A stretch of DNA of 64,000 nucleotides from Shewanella sp. KT0246 (lineage in GTDB: Bacteria; Pseudomonadota; Gammaproteobacteria; Enterobacterales; Shewanellaceae): assembly GCF_019654955.1 (NCBI RefSeq), contig NZ_BPEV01000012.1:1-64000 (forward strand). The letters run 5' to 3'. Every line of letters begins with the position of its first letter. The stretch's first letter is position 1. Below, one piece after another: positions 46,904 through 55,752 of this stretch. Below the pieces are notes generated by a model. That model had not been told where the DNA came from. It saw only the letters and a program-made list of their open reading frames with translations, and did no database searches. The position numbers and the translations under genes were made by a program.

Positions 46904-47917
46904 TTAATCGTTATAACCATTAGGATTAGTTGATTGCCACAACCAGCTGCTTTCAACCATTGACTCAAGTGTATGTACTGGTTGCCAGTCTAATTCTTCA
47001 TAAGCAAGAGTAGCGTCGGCAAAGTATGCCGCAAGATCGCCATCACGACGCTCACTAAAACGGTATGGGATTTTCTTACCGCAAACTTGCTCAAAGGCCT
47101 TAATGATTTCGATTACGCTATAGCCGCGACCGGTGCCAAGGTTATAGGTTACGATTCCGGGCTGTTTAGCTAATTTTTGCAGTGCTTTTAGGTGGCCTTG
47201 GGCGAGGTCTACCACATGAATATAATCTCTAACGCCTGTGCCATCTGGGGTGAGGTAATCACTACCAAAAATGTACAGTTCGGGAAGTTTACCCACTGCA
47301 ACTTGGCAAATAAACGGCATTAAGTTATTTGGTGTATCAGTTGGATCTTCACCAATTAATCCGCTTTCATGGGCACCGACAGGATTAAAGTACCTCAACA
47401 CAGCAATATTCCATTGCTTATCAGCAATTTGTAAATCTGTTAATAGCTGCTCAACCATCAGTTTTGATTGGCCGTAAGGGTTAGTTGCACCTGTGGAAAA
47501 GTCTTCACGAATCGGTAAACTCTCAGGGATCCCATAAACTGTGGCCGATGAGCTAAATACCAATTGTTTAACGTTATGCTCTGACATCACCTGGCATAAA
47601 ATAATCGTTCCTGTGACATTGGTCTCGTAGTACTGCAGTGGTTTATTGACCGACTCGCCAACGGCTTTTAAGCCAGCAAAATGAATTACCGCGTCTATTT
47701 GATGATCTGTAAAAATTTTATGTAATAAGGCTTTATTGAGCACACTGCCTTGGTAAAACACACAAACATTACCAGTTATCTTTTCGATACGATCTAGAGC
47801 GTTGACGTTGGCATTAGATAAATTATCTAAAATGATAACTTGCTGCCCAGCATTCAAAAGTTCAACAACAGTGTGGCTTCCAATGTATCCCGCACCGCCT
47901 GTTACTAAAATTGCCAT
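46904..47917 (-). CDS. galE: UDP-glucose 4-epimerase GalE
   Basis: A 337-residue short-chain dehydrogenase/reductase-fold epimerase. NAD motif GGAGYIGSH (7-15), catalytic S124 (FSSSATVYG), Y148 and K152 (NPYGQSK), and the C-terminal WQPVHTLE are all as in E. coli GalE. It interconverts UDP-glucose and UDP-galactose, giving precursors for surface polysaccharide and for galactose use. It is transcribed alone; an aaagg site lies before the ATG. Confidence 0.93.
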   Translation of the reverse strand: MAILVTGGAGYIGSHTVVELLNAGQQVIILDNLSNANVNALDRIEKITGNVCVFYQGSVLNKALLHKIFTDHQIDAVIHFAGLKAVGESVNKPLQYYETNVTGTIILCQVMSEHNVKQLVFSSSATVYGIPESLPIREDFSTGATNPYGQSKLMVEQLLTDLQIADKQWNIAVLRYFNPVGAHESGLIGEDPTDTPNNLMPFICQVAVGKLPELYIFGSDYLTPDGTGVRDYIHVVDLAQGHLKALQKLAKQPGIVTYNLGTGRGYSVIEIIKAFEQVCGKKIPYRFSERRDGDLAAYFADATLAYEELDWQPVHTLESMVESSWLWQSTNPNGYND

Positions 47918-48228
47918 GGTCTTTCCTTAACTCTGTAGAGCAACACTTTTTGTTGAGTCATGTGTCATATTACTAACTGTTTAGCACAACAGTGCTGAAA
48001 TTGGGGCTGACCAACCTAATACAACAAAAGCTAACCTATTGTCGTTATTGTACTGAAGTTATCGGTTTGAATATAACATTTGTTGTTTTAAATCATTTTA
48101 AACCACTAAACCGTGAATCCGTAGCCTAGTAAACTGGGGATTTTTTCAATAGTTCTTCTTGTTTGTCAAACATTAACTACATTTTAGTTTATTGATTTTA
48201 AATGACTAAATAGCATTATATCGATGGT

Positions 48229-48246
48229 TGTAGTGAAAAGTTTACG
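48229..48246 (+). promoter_or_regulatory. TyrR box upstream of phhA
   Basis: TGTAGT-N6-TTTACG matches the TyrR consensus TGTAAA-N6-TTTACA at 9 of 12 fixed positions. It lies about 100 bases before the phhA start. The rest of the 47918-48348 interval holds no gene. Confidence 0.6.
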
Positions 48247-48348
48247 TTTATAGCTACCACATGAACCAAGAATAAACCCTGAGGTTGTTAACAAATATGA
48301 AACCTTAGCACACTATGAAGGGAGAGAAGTTTACGTAAAGTGACACTT

Positions 48349-49146
48349 ATGAGCAAAGTAACAAATTACACAGCAAAAATTCCTGACAGTCAGGGTTATA
48401 TTCAGTACACAGATGTAGAACATGATGTGTGGCATGAGCTGTATCAACGCCAAGCGATCAATATGCCTGGCAGAGCTTGTGAAGCCTATATGAAAGGCTT
48501 AGATGCGCTGGCAATGCCAAGCAATCGGGTACCACAATTAAAAGAAATTGATAAAGTGCTAGTTGAAGCTACTGGCTGGAAAACCGAAGGCGTGCCTGCA
48601 CTTATCTCATTTGGGAAGTTCTTCGAATTATTGGCGAATAAGCAGTTTCCTGTAGCCACATTTATTCGAACTAAAGAAGAATTTGATTATCTACAAGAGC
48701 CTGATATTTTTCACGAAATTTTTGGGCATTGTCCGCTATTAACCAATCCTTCATTTGCTCACTTTTCCCATATTTATGGGCAATTGGGACTTGCAGCTTC
48801 GAAAGAAGAAAGAGTTTATTTAGCACGTCTTTATTGGTTTACCGTAGAGTTTGGTTTAGTGAAAGGTGATGATGGTGAGTTGAATATTTATGGTGGCGGT
48901 ATTTTAAGCTCACCAGGCGAGACCTTGTATGCATTAAGTGACGAGCCTGAACGAAAGCCGTTTGATTTAATTGAAGTATTAAGAACGCCGTATCGCATCG
49001 ACATCATGCAGCCAATTTATTATGTCATTGACAGTGTTGATTATCTTGATGAAATTGCCGAGATGGACATTATGGCTGCAGTGACAGAAGCACGTAAACT
49101 AGGCATGCTTGAACCTAAGTTCGCACCTAAAACGATTGCTAGCTAG
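48349..49146 (+). CDS. phhA: Phenylalanine-4-hydroxylase
   Basis: A 265-residue tetrahydrobiopterin-dependent aromatic amino-acid hydroxylase that turns phenylalanine into tyrosine. Iron ligands are H122 and H127 (DIFHEIFGHCP) and E167 (YWFTVEFGL). Its size matches the bacterial single-domain enzymes. A GTG three codons upstream (48340) is an alternative start. The pterin-recycling gene phhB follows 65 bases later and the regulator tyrR after that. A TyrR box upstream suggests induction by phenylalanine or tyrosine. Confidence 0.93.
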   Translation: MSKVTNYTAKIPDSQGYIQYTDVEHDVWHELYQRQAINMPGRACEAYMKGLDALAMPSNRVPQLKEIDKVLVEATGWKTEGVPALISFGKFFELLANKQFPVATFIRTKEEFDYLQEPDIFHEIFGHCPLLTNPSFAHFSHIYGQLGLAASKEERVYLARLYWFTVEFGLVKGDDGELNIYGGGILSSPGETLYALSDEPERKPFDLIEVLRTPYRIDIMQPIYYVIDSVDYLDEIAEMDIMAAVTEARKLGMLEPKFAPKTIAS

Positions 49147-49211
49147 CCTTAACGATCGTTAGTTAACATTATAAAATTTAAATAAAAATACAATATTATT
49201 CAGGAGTTGTT

Positions 49212-49550
49212 ATGTCTGATTTATCAGAGTTGAAGTGTGAAGCTTGCCAAATTGATGCCCCAAAAGTGACTGAGCAAGAAATGATTGAGTTCAGCAAAAT
49301 GATCCCTGAGTGGCGCGTTGAAAATCGTGATGGGATTAATCAATTAGAACGGGTATATAAATTTAAAAACTTTAAGCTTGCGATGGTATTTACTAATCAA
49401 TTAGCGGAACTTGCTGAAGCAGAGTTTCACCACCCGGGAATCTTAACTGAATGGGGCAAAGTCACCGTAACTTGGTGGTCACATTCAATTAAAGGCCTGC
49501 ATAAAAATGATTTTATTATGGCTGCGAAAACAGACCAGTTAATCGGTTAA
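49212..49550 (+). CDS. phhB: Pterin-4a-carbinolamine dehydratase
   Basis: A 112-residue DCoH-family protein that dehydrates the 4a-hydroxy-pterin made by PhhA and so recycles its cofactor. The family motif [22 protein letters not shown] is present (shown here as EFHHPG and VTVTWWSH), with the two active-site histidines. A caggagttgtt site lies before the ATG. It is in an operon with phhA and is followed by a palindromic hairpin. Confidence 0.92.
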   Translation: MSDLSELKCEACQIDAPKVTEQEMIEFSKMIPEWRVENRDGINQLERVYKFKNFKLAMVFTNQLAELAEAEFHHPGILTEWGKVTVTWWSHSIKGLHKNDFIMAAKTDQLIG

Positions 49551-49571
49551 TCATCTTAACTATTAATTTCA

Positions 49572-49600
49572 GCAGGTTACGTTAACGTAACCTGCCTTTG
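49572..49600 (+). terminator. Hairpin after phhB
   Basis: A perfect 10-bp stem (gcaggttacg with cgtaacctgc) with a ttaa loop. The T-run (ctttg) is short, so termination may be partial. Confidence 0.55.
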
Positions 49601-49766
49601 TACTTCCTCTGTTACAATTCTACTGTAAACAACACTTGCCACACGCCTCATAACCTTTTAACGTATCGCTCACAAATAAAGAAGGATGGTATTTCTCATT
49701 ATTTTTTAATGAGTTTTCTTTAATCCTCGTATATTCCAGAAAATGACTGATAGGGAATAGTTGTAT

Positions 49767-51308
49767 ATGCGTTTGGAAGTGAGCTGTTTAGATCGCATCG
49801 GCCTTGCGAAAGATATTCTCGAAGTATTAGAAAACTATGGCATTAACTTAATCGCCATTGATGCCAGTAATAAAGGTTTCTTGTACTTACAATTTGCTGA
49901 AATTGGTTTTGAAACCTTAAGCGAATTAATGCCCCTTATACGAAAAGTAGAAAGTGTTCATGATGTTCGTACTGTGTCATTTATGCCTTCAGAACAAGAA
50001 CATTATGCATTAAAAACCTTATTGCAAACCTTACCAGACTCGGTTTTTTCCATTAATTCAAAAGGTCGCATTCGCATTGTGAATGAATCTGCATTGCTGA
50101 CCTTAAACATGCATGAGCATGAGGTCATTGATGAGTCATTAAATCATTGGGTTCAAGGTTTTAACTTTTCACGTTGGTTGACTGAAGCGCCAGTACTTGC
50201 ACAAGCAACCCGAGTGCAAATTGGTAGTAACGAATACTTAGCCGAAATGCTGCCGATATATCTGCCGGATGAAAACAATGCCAGTATCCTTGCTGGCGCA
50301 GTTGTGTCGCTTAAATCTCCAGCAAGAGTGGGCAAGCAATTTAATGCACTGCAAAACCAAACCACAGGGTTTGACAACGTGTTAGCGGTGAGTGACAAGA
50401 TGAAAGATGTGCTTAAGCAAGCAAAGCGCATGGCACAATTGGATGCACCGTTACTTATTACTGGTGAAACAGGTACAGGTAAAGAGTTAATGGCTAAAGC
50501 GAGCCATGACGCTAGCATGCGCCGTGAACATCCCTTTATCCCAATTAACTGCGCCGCACTGCCTGACAGCGTTGCTGAAGAAGAATTATTTGGATTCGTT
50601 TCTAATGACGGTCAAGTGGTAAAACGTGGTTTGTTTGAAGAAGCTAAGGGCGGCACAGTCTTCTTAGATGAAATAGCTGAAATGTCGAAAGCGGCGCAAG
50701 TGAAACTGCTTCGATTACTACAAGATGGCACCTTTAGGCGTATTGGTGGCGATGAAGAAGTAAGAGCCGATGTACGTATAATTTGTTCTACCCAGAAAAA
50801 TCTGGCTGAGTTATGCCAATCTGGTGAGTTCAGAGAAGACTTATATTATCGCATTCATGTGCTGAGTTATCACATGCCGTCATTGCGCGAGCGTAAAGTC
50901 GATGTCATACCGCTAACGGAAATGTTCTTAGAGCACTACAGCCAGCAGCTTTCTAGTCCACTTCGTCGTATTTCAGCTACTTGCCGAGATTACCTATTTA
51001 CCTATGCGTGGCCAGGCAATGTCCGTCAATTAAAGAATGCAATTTTTAGAGCTGTATCGATGTGGGATGGTTCTGCTGAGTTAACTGTGGAGCAATTAAA
51101 ACTACCATCTTATGCTGAAGGTTTTGGCTATTTTGATGAAGAGTTCGAAGGCAGTTTAGATCAAGCCATGAAAGAATATGAAGCGAGTTTATTAAGACGC
51201 TTATATCCAGCTTATCCAAGCACTCGTCAATTAGCGAAAAAACTTGGGGTTTCCCACACGGCGATTGCCAACAAACTGAGAGATTACAAAATTACCAAAA
51301 AGCGTTAA
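49767..51308 (+). CDS. tyrR: Aromatic amino-acid regulator TyrR
   Basis: A 513-residue regulator. An N-terminal ACT domain (MRLEVSCLDRIGLAKDIL) and a PAS domain (~80-190) precede an AAA+ domain with Walker A GETGTGKE and Walker B GGTVFLDEIAEM; a C-terminal helix-turn-helix ends it (TRQLAKKLGVSHTAIANKL). The GAFTGA loop is replaced by FVSNDGQ, so like other TyrR proteins it acts with sigma-70. The ATG at 49767, after an aggga site, matches the known start of TyrR. A weak TyrR-like box (TGTAAA-N6-TTGCCA) at 49624-49641 could allow self-regulation. Confidence 0.94.
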   Translation: MRLEVSCLDRIGLAKDILEVLENYGINLIAIDASNKGFLYLQFAEIGFETLSELMPLIRKVESVHDVRTVSFMPSEQEHYALKTLLQTLPDSVFSINSKGRIRIVNESALLTLNMHEHEVIDESLNHWVQGFNFSRWLTEAPVLAQATRVQIGSNEYLAEMLPIYLPDENNASILAGAVVSLKSPARVGKQFNALQNQTTGFDNVLAVSDKMKDVLKQAKRMAQLDAPLLITGETGTGKELMAKASHDASMRREHPFIPINCAALPDSVAEEELFGFVSNDGQVVKRGLFEEAKGGTVFLDEIAEMSKAAQVKLLRLLQDGTFRRIGGDEEVRADVRIICSTQKNLAELCQSGEFREDLYYRIHVLSYHMPSLRERKVDVIPLTEMFLEHYSQQLSSPLRRISATCRDYLFTYAWPGNVRQLKNAIFRAVSMWDGSAELTVEQLKLPSYAEGFGYFDEEFEGSLDQAMKEYEASLLRRLYPAYPSTRQLAKKLGVSHTAIANKLRDYKITKKR

Positions 51309-51373
51309 CGCTTATTAGAGTTGCGGTTGTCATCAGTGACTCGATGGTATAAACAAAGTATGTGTAACGATTT

Positions 51374-51406
51374 AATGCCAGCCATATGCTGGCATTGTCG
51401 TGTTTT
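51374..51406 (+). terminator. Hairpin terminator after tyrR
   Basis: A perfect 9-bp stem (aatgccagc with gctggcatt) and catat loop, then gtcgtgttttt. Confidence 0.65.
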
Positions 51407-51445
51407 TAAGACGTATATTGGCTTAATTGGCAATAAGTTGAGCAA

Positions 51446-51502
51446 TGTATCAAAAGGTTTACAAAACTGCTGACACCTTGCAAAAATGTGATTTGCCTCA
51501 CG
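51446..51502 (+). promoter_or_regulatory. TyrR box and CRP site upstream of fah
   Basis: TGTATC-N6-TTTACA at 51446-51463 is a strong TyrR box (10 of 12). Twenty-three bases further on, TGTGATTTGCCTCACG at 51487-51502 fits the CRP pattern TGTGA-N6-TCACA with one mismatch. Together they suggest activation by tyrosine and by carbon limitation. Confidence 0.65.
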
Positions 51503-51686
51503 CTATATTAATTTGGCTAAGCTTAAGGTATTTCTAGCCTTAAGAAGGCTATTTTTGTTGATATTAACCTGCGAAAGTCATGATTGAATCATCAGTTAAC
51601 GAGATTGATGGATTCAATATACTTAGCAGCAATGATAATTTTATAAATTTAATATCGACCTTATTTGTACCTATTTAGGAGTCAAA

Positions 51687-52673
51687 ATGAAACTTGCAAG
51701 TTATAACAACGGTCGCCGTGATGGCCAACTTATGTTAGTTAGCAAAGATTTAACTAAAGCCGTTGCAGTACCTGCTATTGCTAAAACAATGCAGCAATTA
51801 CTTGATGCTTGGGATTTACTTAATCCTCAACTACAAGAGTTGTATGAAGCGTTAAACGCAGGTCAAATGGATAATGCAGTGGATTTTGACGAAGCTCGTT
51901 GTTTATCTCCGCTTCCTCGTGCTTACCAGTGGGCTGACGGTAGTGCTTATGTGAACCATGTTGAATTAGTGCGTAAAGCTCGTGGCGCTGAAATGCCTGA
52001 AAGTTTTTGGACGGATCCTTTAGTTTATCAAGGTGGCTCAGATTGTTTTATCGCACCTAAAGCTGATATTGAAATGGCCAGTGAAGAATATGGTATCGAC
52101 TTTGAATCTGAAATTGCTGTCGTAACAGATGACGTTGCTATGGGCGTTGATACTGAAAATGCGGCTAAGCACATAAAACTATTAATGTTAGTAAATGACG
52201 TGTCGCTACGTAATCTTATCCCTGGTGAGCTAGCTAAAGGTTTTGGCTTTTTCCAATCAAAGCCATCAAGTGCATTTTCGCCAGTGGCAATCACTCCCGA
52301 CGAGTTAGGGGACAAGTGGCAAGATTCTAAAGTTCATTTACCATTAGTGACCCACTTAAATGGTGAATTATTCGGCCGCCCAAATGCGGGCGTAGATATG
52401 ACGTTTGATTTTAGTCAGTTAGTGGCACATGTTGCCAAAACTCGTCCATTATGTGCTGGCGCTGTGATTGGTTCAGGAACTATTTCAAACTACGACCGTA
52501 GTGCTGGTTCTAGCTGTTTAGCAGAAAAACGTATGTTAGAAATCATTGCAGACGGCAAGCCAGCAACGCCATTTATGCGCTTTGGTGATACCGTTCGCAT
52601 TGAGATGTTTGACGAAAACGACAGCAGTATTTTTGGTTCTATCGATCAAAAAGTTGTCGAATACAAAGGTTAA
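51687..52673 (+). CDS. fah: Fumarylacetoacetate hydrolase
   Basis: A 328-residue FAH-family hydrolase, the last step of tyrosine breakdown, giving fumarate and acetoacetate. The metal-binding acidic residues lie in IDFESEIAVVTDDV (about 133-146), and GSGTISNYDRSAGSSCLAE (about 258-276) is the typical substrate loop. A taggag site precedes the ATG. The next gene, maiA, does the preceding step. It could act on related diketo acids, but the neighbourhood makes the tyrosine role most likely. Confidence 0.88.
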   Translation: MKLASYNNGRRDGQLMLVSKDLTKAVAVPAIAKTMQQLLDAWDLLNPQLQELYEALNAGQMDNAVDFDEARCLSPLPRAYQWADGSAYVNHVELVRKARGAEMPESFWTDPLVYQGGSDCFIAPKADIEMASEEYGIDFESEIAVVTDDVAMGVDTENAAKHIKLLMLVNDVSLRNLIPGELAKGFGFFQSKPSSAFSPVAITPDELGDKWQDSKVHLPLVTHLNGELFGRPNAGVDMTFDFSQLVAHVAKTRPLCAGAVIGSGTISNYDRSAGSSCLAEKRMLEIIADGKPATPFMRFGDTVRIEMFDENDSSIFGSIDQKVVEYKG

Positions 52674-52704
52674 TCCTTCATATTAATGAAGCATTTAATT
52701 AATC

Positions 52705-52738
52705 AAAAGCAATAACGTTGTGCGTTATTGCTTTTTTT
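52705..52738 (+). terminator. Terminator between fah and maiA
   Basis: A perfect 10-bp stem (agcaataacg with cgttattgct), a 5-nt loop and seven T residues. maiA begins 66 bases later, so it either uses read-through or has its own promoter. Confidence 0.88.
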
Positions 52739-52804
52739 ATACCTATTAAACACTCAGTTCAACACTGATAAGCTTTACGCAAGATTGATGAATAAGGATA
52801 TACG

Positions 52805-53455
52805 ATGAAACTATACGGCTACTGGCGCTCTAGTGCGGCCTATAGAGTGCGAATTGCACTTAATTTGAAGCAACTTAACGCTGAACAACTCTCAATTCAT
52901 TTAGTTAAAAATGGAGGAGAGCAGCACAGTGAGATGTTTAGTCAGTTGAATCCACATCACTTAGTGCCAGCTTTAATCGATGAAGATGAGCAAGGGGAAT
53001 TTACACTTACTCAGTCAATGGCCATTGTAGAGTACCTTGAAGAGCAATATCCTCAGCACCCGATATTACCAACAAACCTGAAAGAACGCGCTATAGTCCG
53101 CGCAATGTCGCAGTCTATTGCTTGTGAAATTCATCCGTTAGATAACCTGCGTGTATTGCAGTTTTTAGCCAAAGAAATGGGCGTGGATGAAGAAGCCAAA
53201 ATGAAGTGGTATCACCATTGGATCCATCTTGGTTTTAAAGCGCTTGAAGTTCAATTAGCTGACACCGCCGGACAATTTTGTTTCGGTGATTCGCCGACAA
53301 TGGCAGATATCTGTCTGATCCCTCAGGTTTATAATGCATACCGATTTAATGTCGATATGACACATTATCCAAACATCGTCAGGATTTGGCTGCAGTGTAA
53401 TCAATTGCCTGCATTTGCCAATGCCGCACCTGAAGCACAAGATGATGCTAGTTAG
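52805..53455 (+). CDS. maiA: Maleylacetoacetate isomerase (GST zeta class)
   Basis: A 216-residue glutathione S-transferase of the zeta class. The catalytic motif SSAAYRVRIAL (9-19) and the N-terminal MKLYGYWRS are typical, and QSMAIVEYLEE forms the glutathione-binding helix. It isomerises maleylacetoacetate to fumarylacetoacetate, feeding Fah. An aagga site precedes the ATG. Confidence 0.92.
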   Translation: MKLYGYWRSSAAYRVRIALNLKQLNAEQLSIHLVKNGGEQHSEMFSQLNPHHLVPALIDEDEQGEFTLTQSMAIVEYLEEQYPQHPILPTNLKERAIVRAMSQSIACEIHPLDNLRVLQFLAKEMGVDEEAKMKWYHHWIHLGFKALEVQLADTAGQFCFGDSPTMADICLIPQVYNAYRFNVDMTHYPNIVRIWLQCNQLPAFANAAPEAQDDAS

Positions 53456-53636
53456 GACTTTATTTCGAGATAATAATTCGTAAAGTTTACATGTTATTGA
53501 GTGAAGCCCGAAAAAGATTGTGTTAGCTTTAGCTGATAAAAGCACGCTATTGATTACATTTGTTGTCAACTCATTTGCAATGATTATGTATTAATATTCT
53601 GTTTTTATTGGCTATTAACCATTATCGGTATTTTCT

Positions 53637-54188
53637 ATGAACTATGAAACTCAGTTAAAAAATTGGTTGTTAAGTGAACCAATAAGAATGTCTGCGCTTA
53701 AGTTAGTTGCGGATTTTTTTGCTGAAAATGAAGTTCAAGATTGGTACATAGCAGCAGGGTTTGTACGAAATCTAGTGTGGGATAAATTACACGATGCTCC
53801 GGTGTCTGAATTAAAAGATATTGACGTCATTTATTGGTGCCATGAAGAAACCAGTATTTATCGAGATAAACTCATTGAGTTGGCATTAACGGAGCAAATC
53901 AATTTACCTTGGTCTGTTAAAAATCAGGCGAGAATGCATAAGAAAAACAAGCATCCAGCTTACAGTTCTTGCTTAAATGCAATGTCATATTGGCCCGAAA
54001 AACAAACAGCTGTTGCAGTAAAGCTAGATGAAAATGATGAGCTTGTTATTAATTCGGTGTTTGGTTTGGAGACGGTATTCAACTTAACAGTTAATTATAA
54101 TCCCAAAGCAGATGAGTCAGTTTTTATGAAGCGGGTATCAAGTAAACCTTGGTTTAATAACTATCCAAAATTGTCGTTAGAGCTATAG
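53637..54188 (+). CDS. Nucleotidyltransferase-like protein (NTP_transf_6 / DUF925)
   Basis: A 183-residue protein of the DUF925 group. The signature is AAGFVRNLVWDKLHD followed by ELKDIDVIYW (about 41-68), with the DxD pair of the nucleotidyltransferase fold, and later FGLETVFNLTVNYNP. No function has been established for the family. It is convergent with the next gene, with 23 bases between stops. Confidence 0.8.
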   Translation: MNYETQLKNWLLSEPIRMSALKLVADFFAENEVQDWYIAAGFVRNLVWDKLHDAPVSELKDIDVIYWCHEETSIYRDKLIELALTEQINLPWSVKNQARMHKKNKHPAYSSCLNAMSYWPEKQTAVAVKLDENDELVINSVFGLETVFNLTVNYNPKADESVFMKRVSSKPWFNNYPKLSLEL

Positions 54189-54211
54189 ATCTAAACCCAA
54201 ATAAGGCCTAA

Positions 54212-55351
54212 CTAGATATTCTGAAACAAGATCTCTAATGTGAATGTAAGCACCACTTGATTGATTCTTTCAGCATCCTCTTCCTTAGTCCAAGTGTATT
54301 CAGGTGTTAATGCAAAAAACAGCCACTCTCTTAAATAGTTCTGACGATATGTTAGTCCAACACTGGCTGTCTCTATATAGTTGTACGGCTCAGTTACACC
54401 ATTAATTCTTGCTTGATAACTGATTGCCTGTGTATCACTAATATATTGATAGAGTTGCAATCCTGTTCCTAATTCCCAACCATTATTTCTATTCTCATAT
54501 TGAACCGCACTATTCCAGCGTAGTAAAAACTCGTCATTAAAAGCGTGTTCGAAATCGAACTCTGAGGTTTCACCGGTGACTTTTTTCTCTTGATATAGTG
54601 TCTGTGTAAATCGCCACAGGGTATTTTGAGATATTGGGTAGGTATAGCGATAGCGCGCTTCAATTTTAGGTTTAAAGCTGGCTTTTATGTTAAAGCTGGT
54701 TCTATCTTTTGCGTACCAGTCATAGCGCAAACTGACGTCGCGTTCATTGTCATCATCTGGGCTTTTGATAAATGAAAAGGGATCATCTTCGCCAGTTGAA
54801 TCAAATATCAGCTTAAGCTTTTTACTCATACCAGGCAGATTCAAGTGAGCTTTGATATTAGAGCGATATTTAAAGCCTTCTTTTTCAAAATATGTAAAAT
54901 CGTTGTACCAGCGAATAATGGTTCCCGCTCTTGCGTCGTCAGTAATTCGCTCATCAACAAAAAAGCTATCGAACCAAATTGCAGGCTGACAAAATTTGGT
55001 ATTTAAATAAGCAAAGGTTTTGTCTAATGGCATATCGGTTTGCGAGCGGCTGTAGCAAGGTGAGTTTTCTATGCTTTCAGAGATAGACTCATCGACGTCT
55101 TTATTAACTGATTGCTGGTTTGACTCATTAGACTTTGTGGTTTTTTGAGGGTTAGCTTTAGTTTCCGTGCTTTTTGCAATGTCACTTTTAACACTACTTT
55201 CAATTTTGCTATTATTTTCAATCGTTCCCTCTAACTTTCTGTCCCTGATACTGCTTGTAATATTAGAAACGTGAGCAGCGTTTGCAGAATTGATACTTAT
55301 CACAATTGAATTGATTGTTAGCCATAACATGGTTTTCCATTTACACGTCAT
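54212..55351 (-). CDS. Probable outer-membrane beta-barrel protein, unknown function
   Basis: A 379-residue protein with a signal peptide ending INSANA. Residues ~25-100 are Ser/Lys/Asn-rich and probably disordered. From ~130 on, alternating strands (DVSLRYDWYAKDRTSFNIKAS; KIEARYRYTYPISQNTLWRF, cited in part) continue to the end, giving roughly ten strands and a C-terminal hydrophobic strand ending LFQNI. That suggests an outer-membrane barrel. I do not recognise the family. The ATG has a weak site. Confidence 0.6.
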   Translation of the reverse strand: MTCKWKTMLWLTINSIVISINSANAAHVSNITSSIRDRKLEGTIENNSKIESSVKSDIAKSTETKANPQKTTKSNESNQQSVNKDVDESISESIENSPCYSRSQTDMPLDKTFAYLNTKFCQPAIWFDSFFVDERITDDARAGTIIRWYNDFTYFEKEGFKYRSNIKAHLNLPGMSKKLKLIFDSTGEDDPFSFIKSPDDDNERDVSLRYDWYAKDRTSFNIKASFKPKIEARYRYTYPISQNTLWRFTQTLYQEKKVTGETSEFDFEHAFNDEFLLRWNSAVQYENRNNGWELGTGLQLYQYISDTQAISYQARINGVTEPYNYIETASVGLTYRQNYLREWLFFALTPEYTWTKEEDAERINQVVLTFTLEILFQNI

Positions 55352-55595
55352 TTGAAAAGAGCACTACCCAAAACTATTAAACACTTGTATCTCAATCGTA
55401 TCATTTTTCGGCCTGTAAAGGTTTGCTAGATAAAATTTATTCACAGTTTGAATGTTGTAATTATGTAAGCAAAGTGCATATTTCAAGTAATTCTCTAGGG
55501 GCAGGGAAAGGACTATTAAGTGGTTATTTAATCGACAGTCGCGCTCTTTAAACATACATATAATAAGCATCTTTGTCATGAATTTAGTTGTTTTT

Positions 55596-55659
55596 GTGAT
55601 CGAGATCAATCTAAGTGAGTACCTATTTAGGTGTAAGGGGTTTTATTGATCTGTATCAA
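55596..55659 (+). promoter_or_regulatory. Two FNR/EtrA-type boxes upstream of ompW
   Basis: TTGATCTGTATCAA at 55646-55659 is a perfect FNR box (TTGAT-N4-ATCAA). GTGATCGAGATCAA at 55596-55609 has one mismatch and lies exactly 50 bases upstream on the same face of the helix. The interval 55352-55752 otherwise holds no gene. Confidence 0.7.
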
Positions 55660-55752
55660 TATTGTAACGATTAAACTCTGGCAGTGTAGCGCCAATTGTT
55701 AAATGTGTTTACGTAAAAGCACTAATTATGTTGCATACATGGAGTCGTCATA

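Noticed and set aside
49767-51308. TyrR as a sigma-54 activator that could use the sites at 5510 and 7834
   Set aside because: It lacks the GAFTGA loop needed to contact sigma-54.
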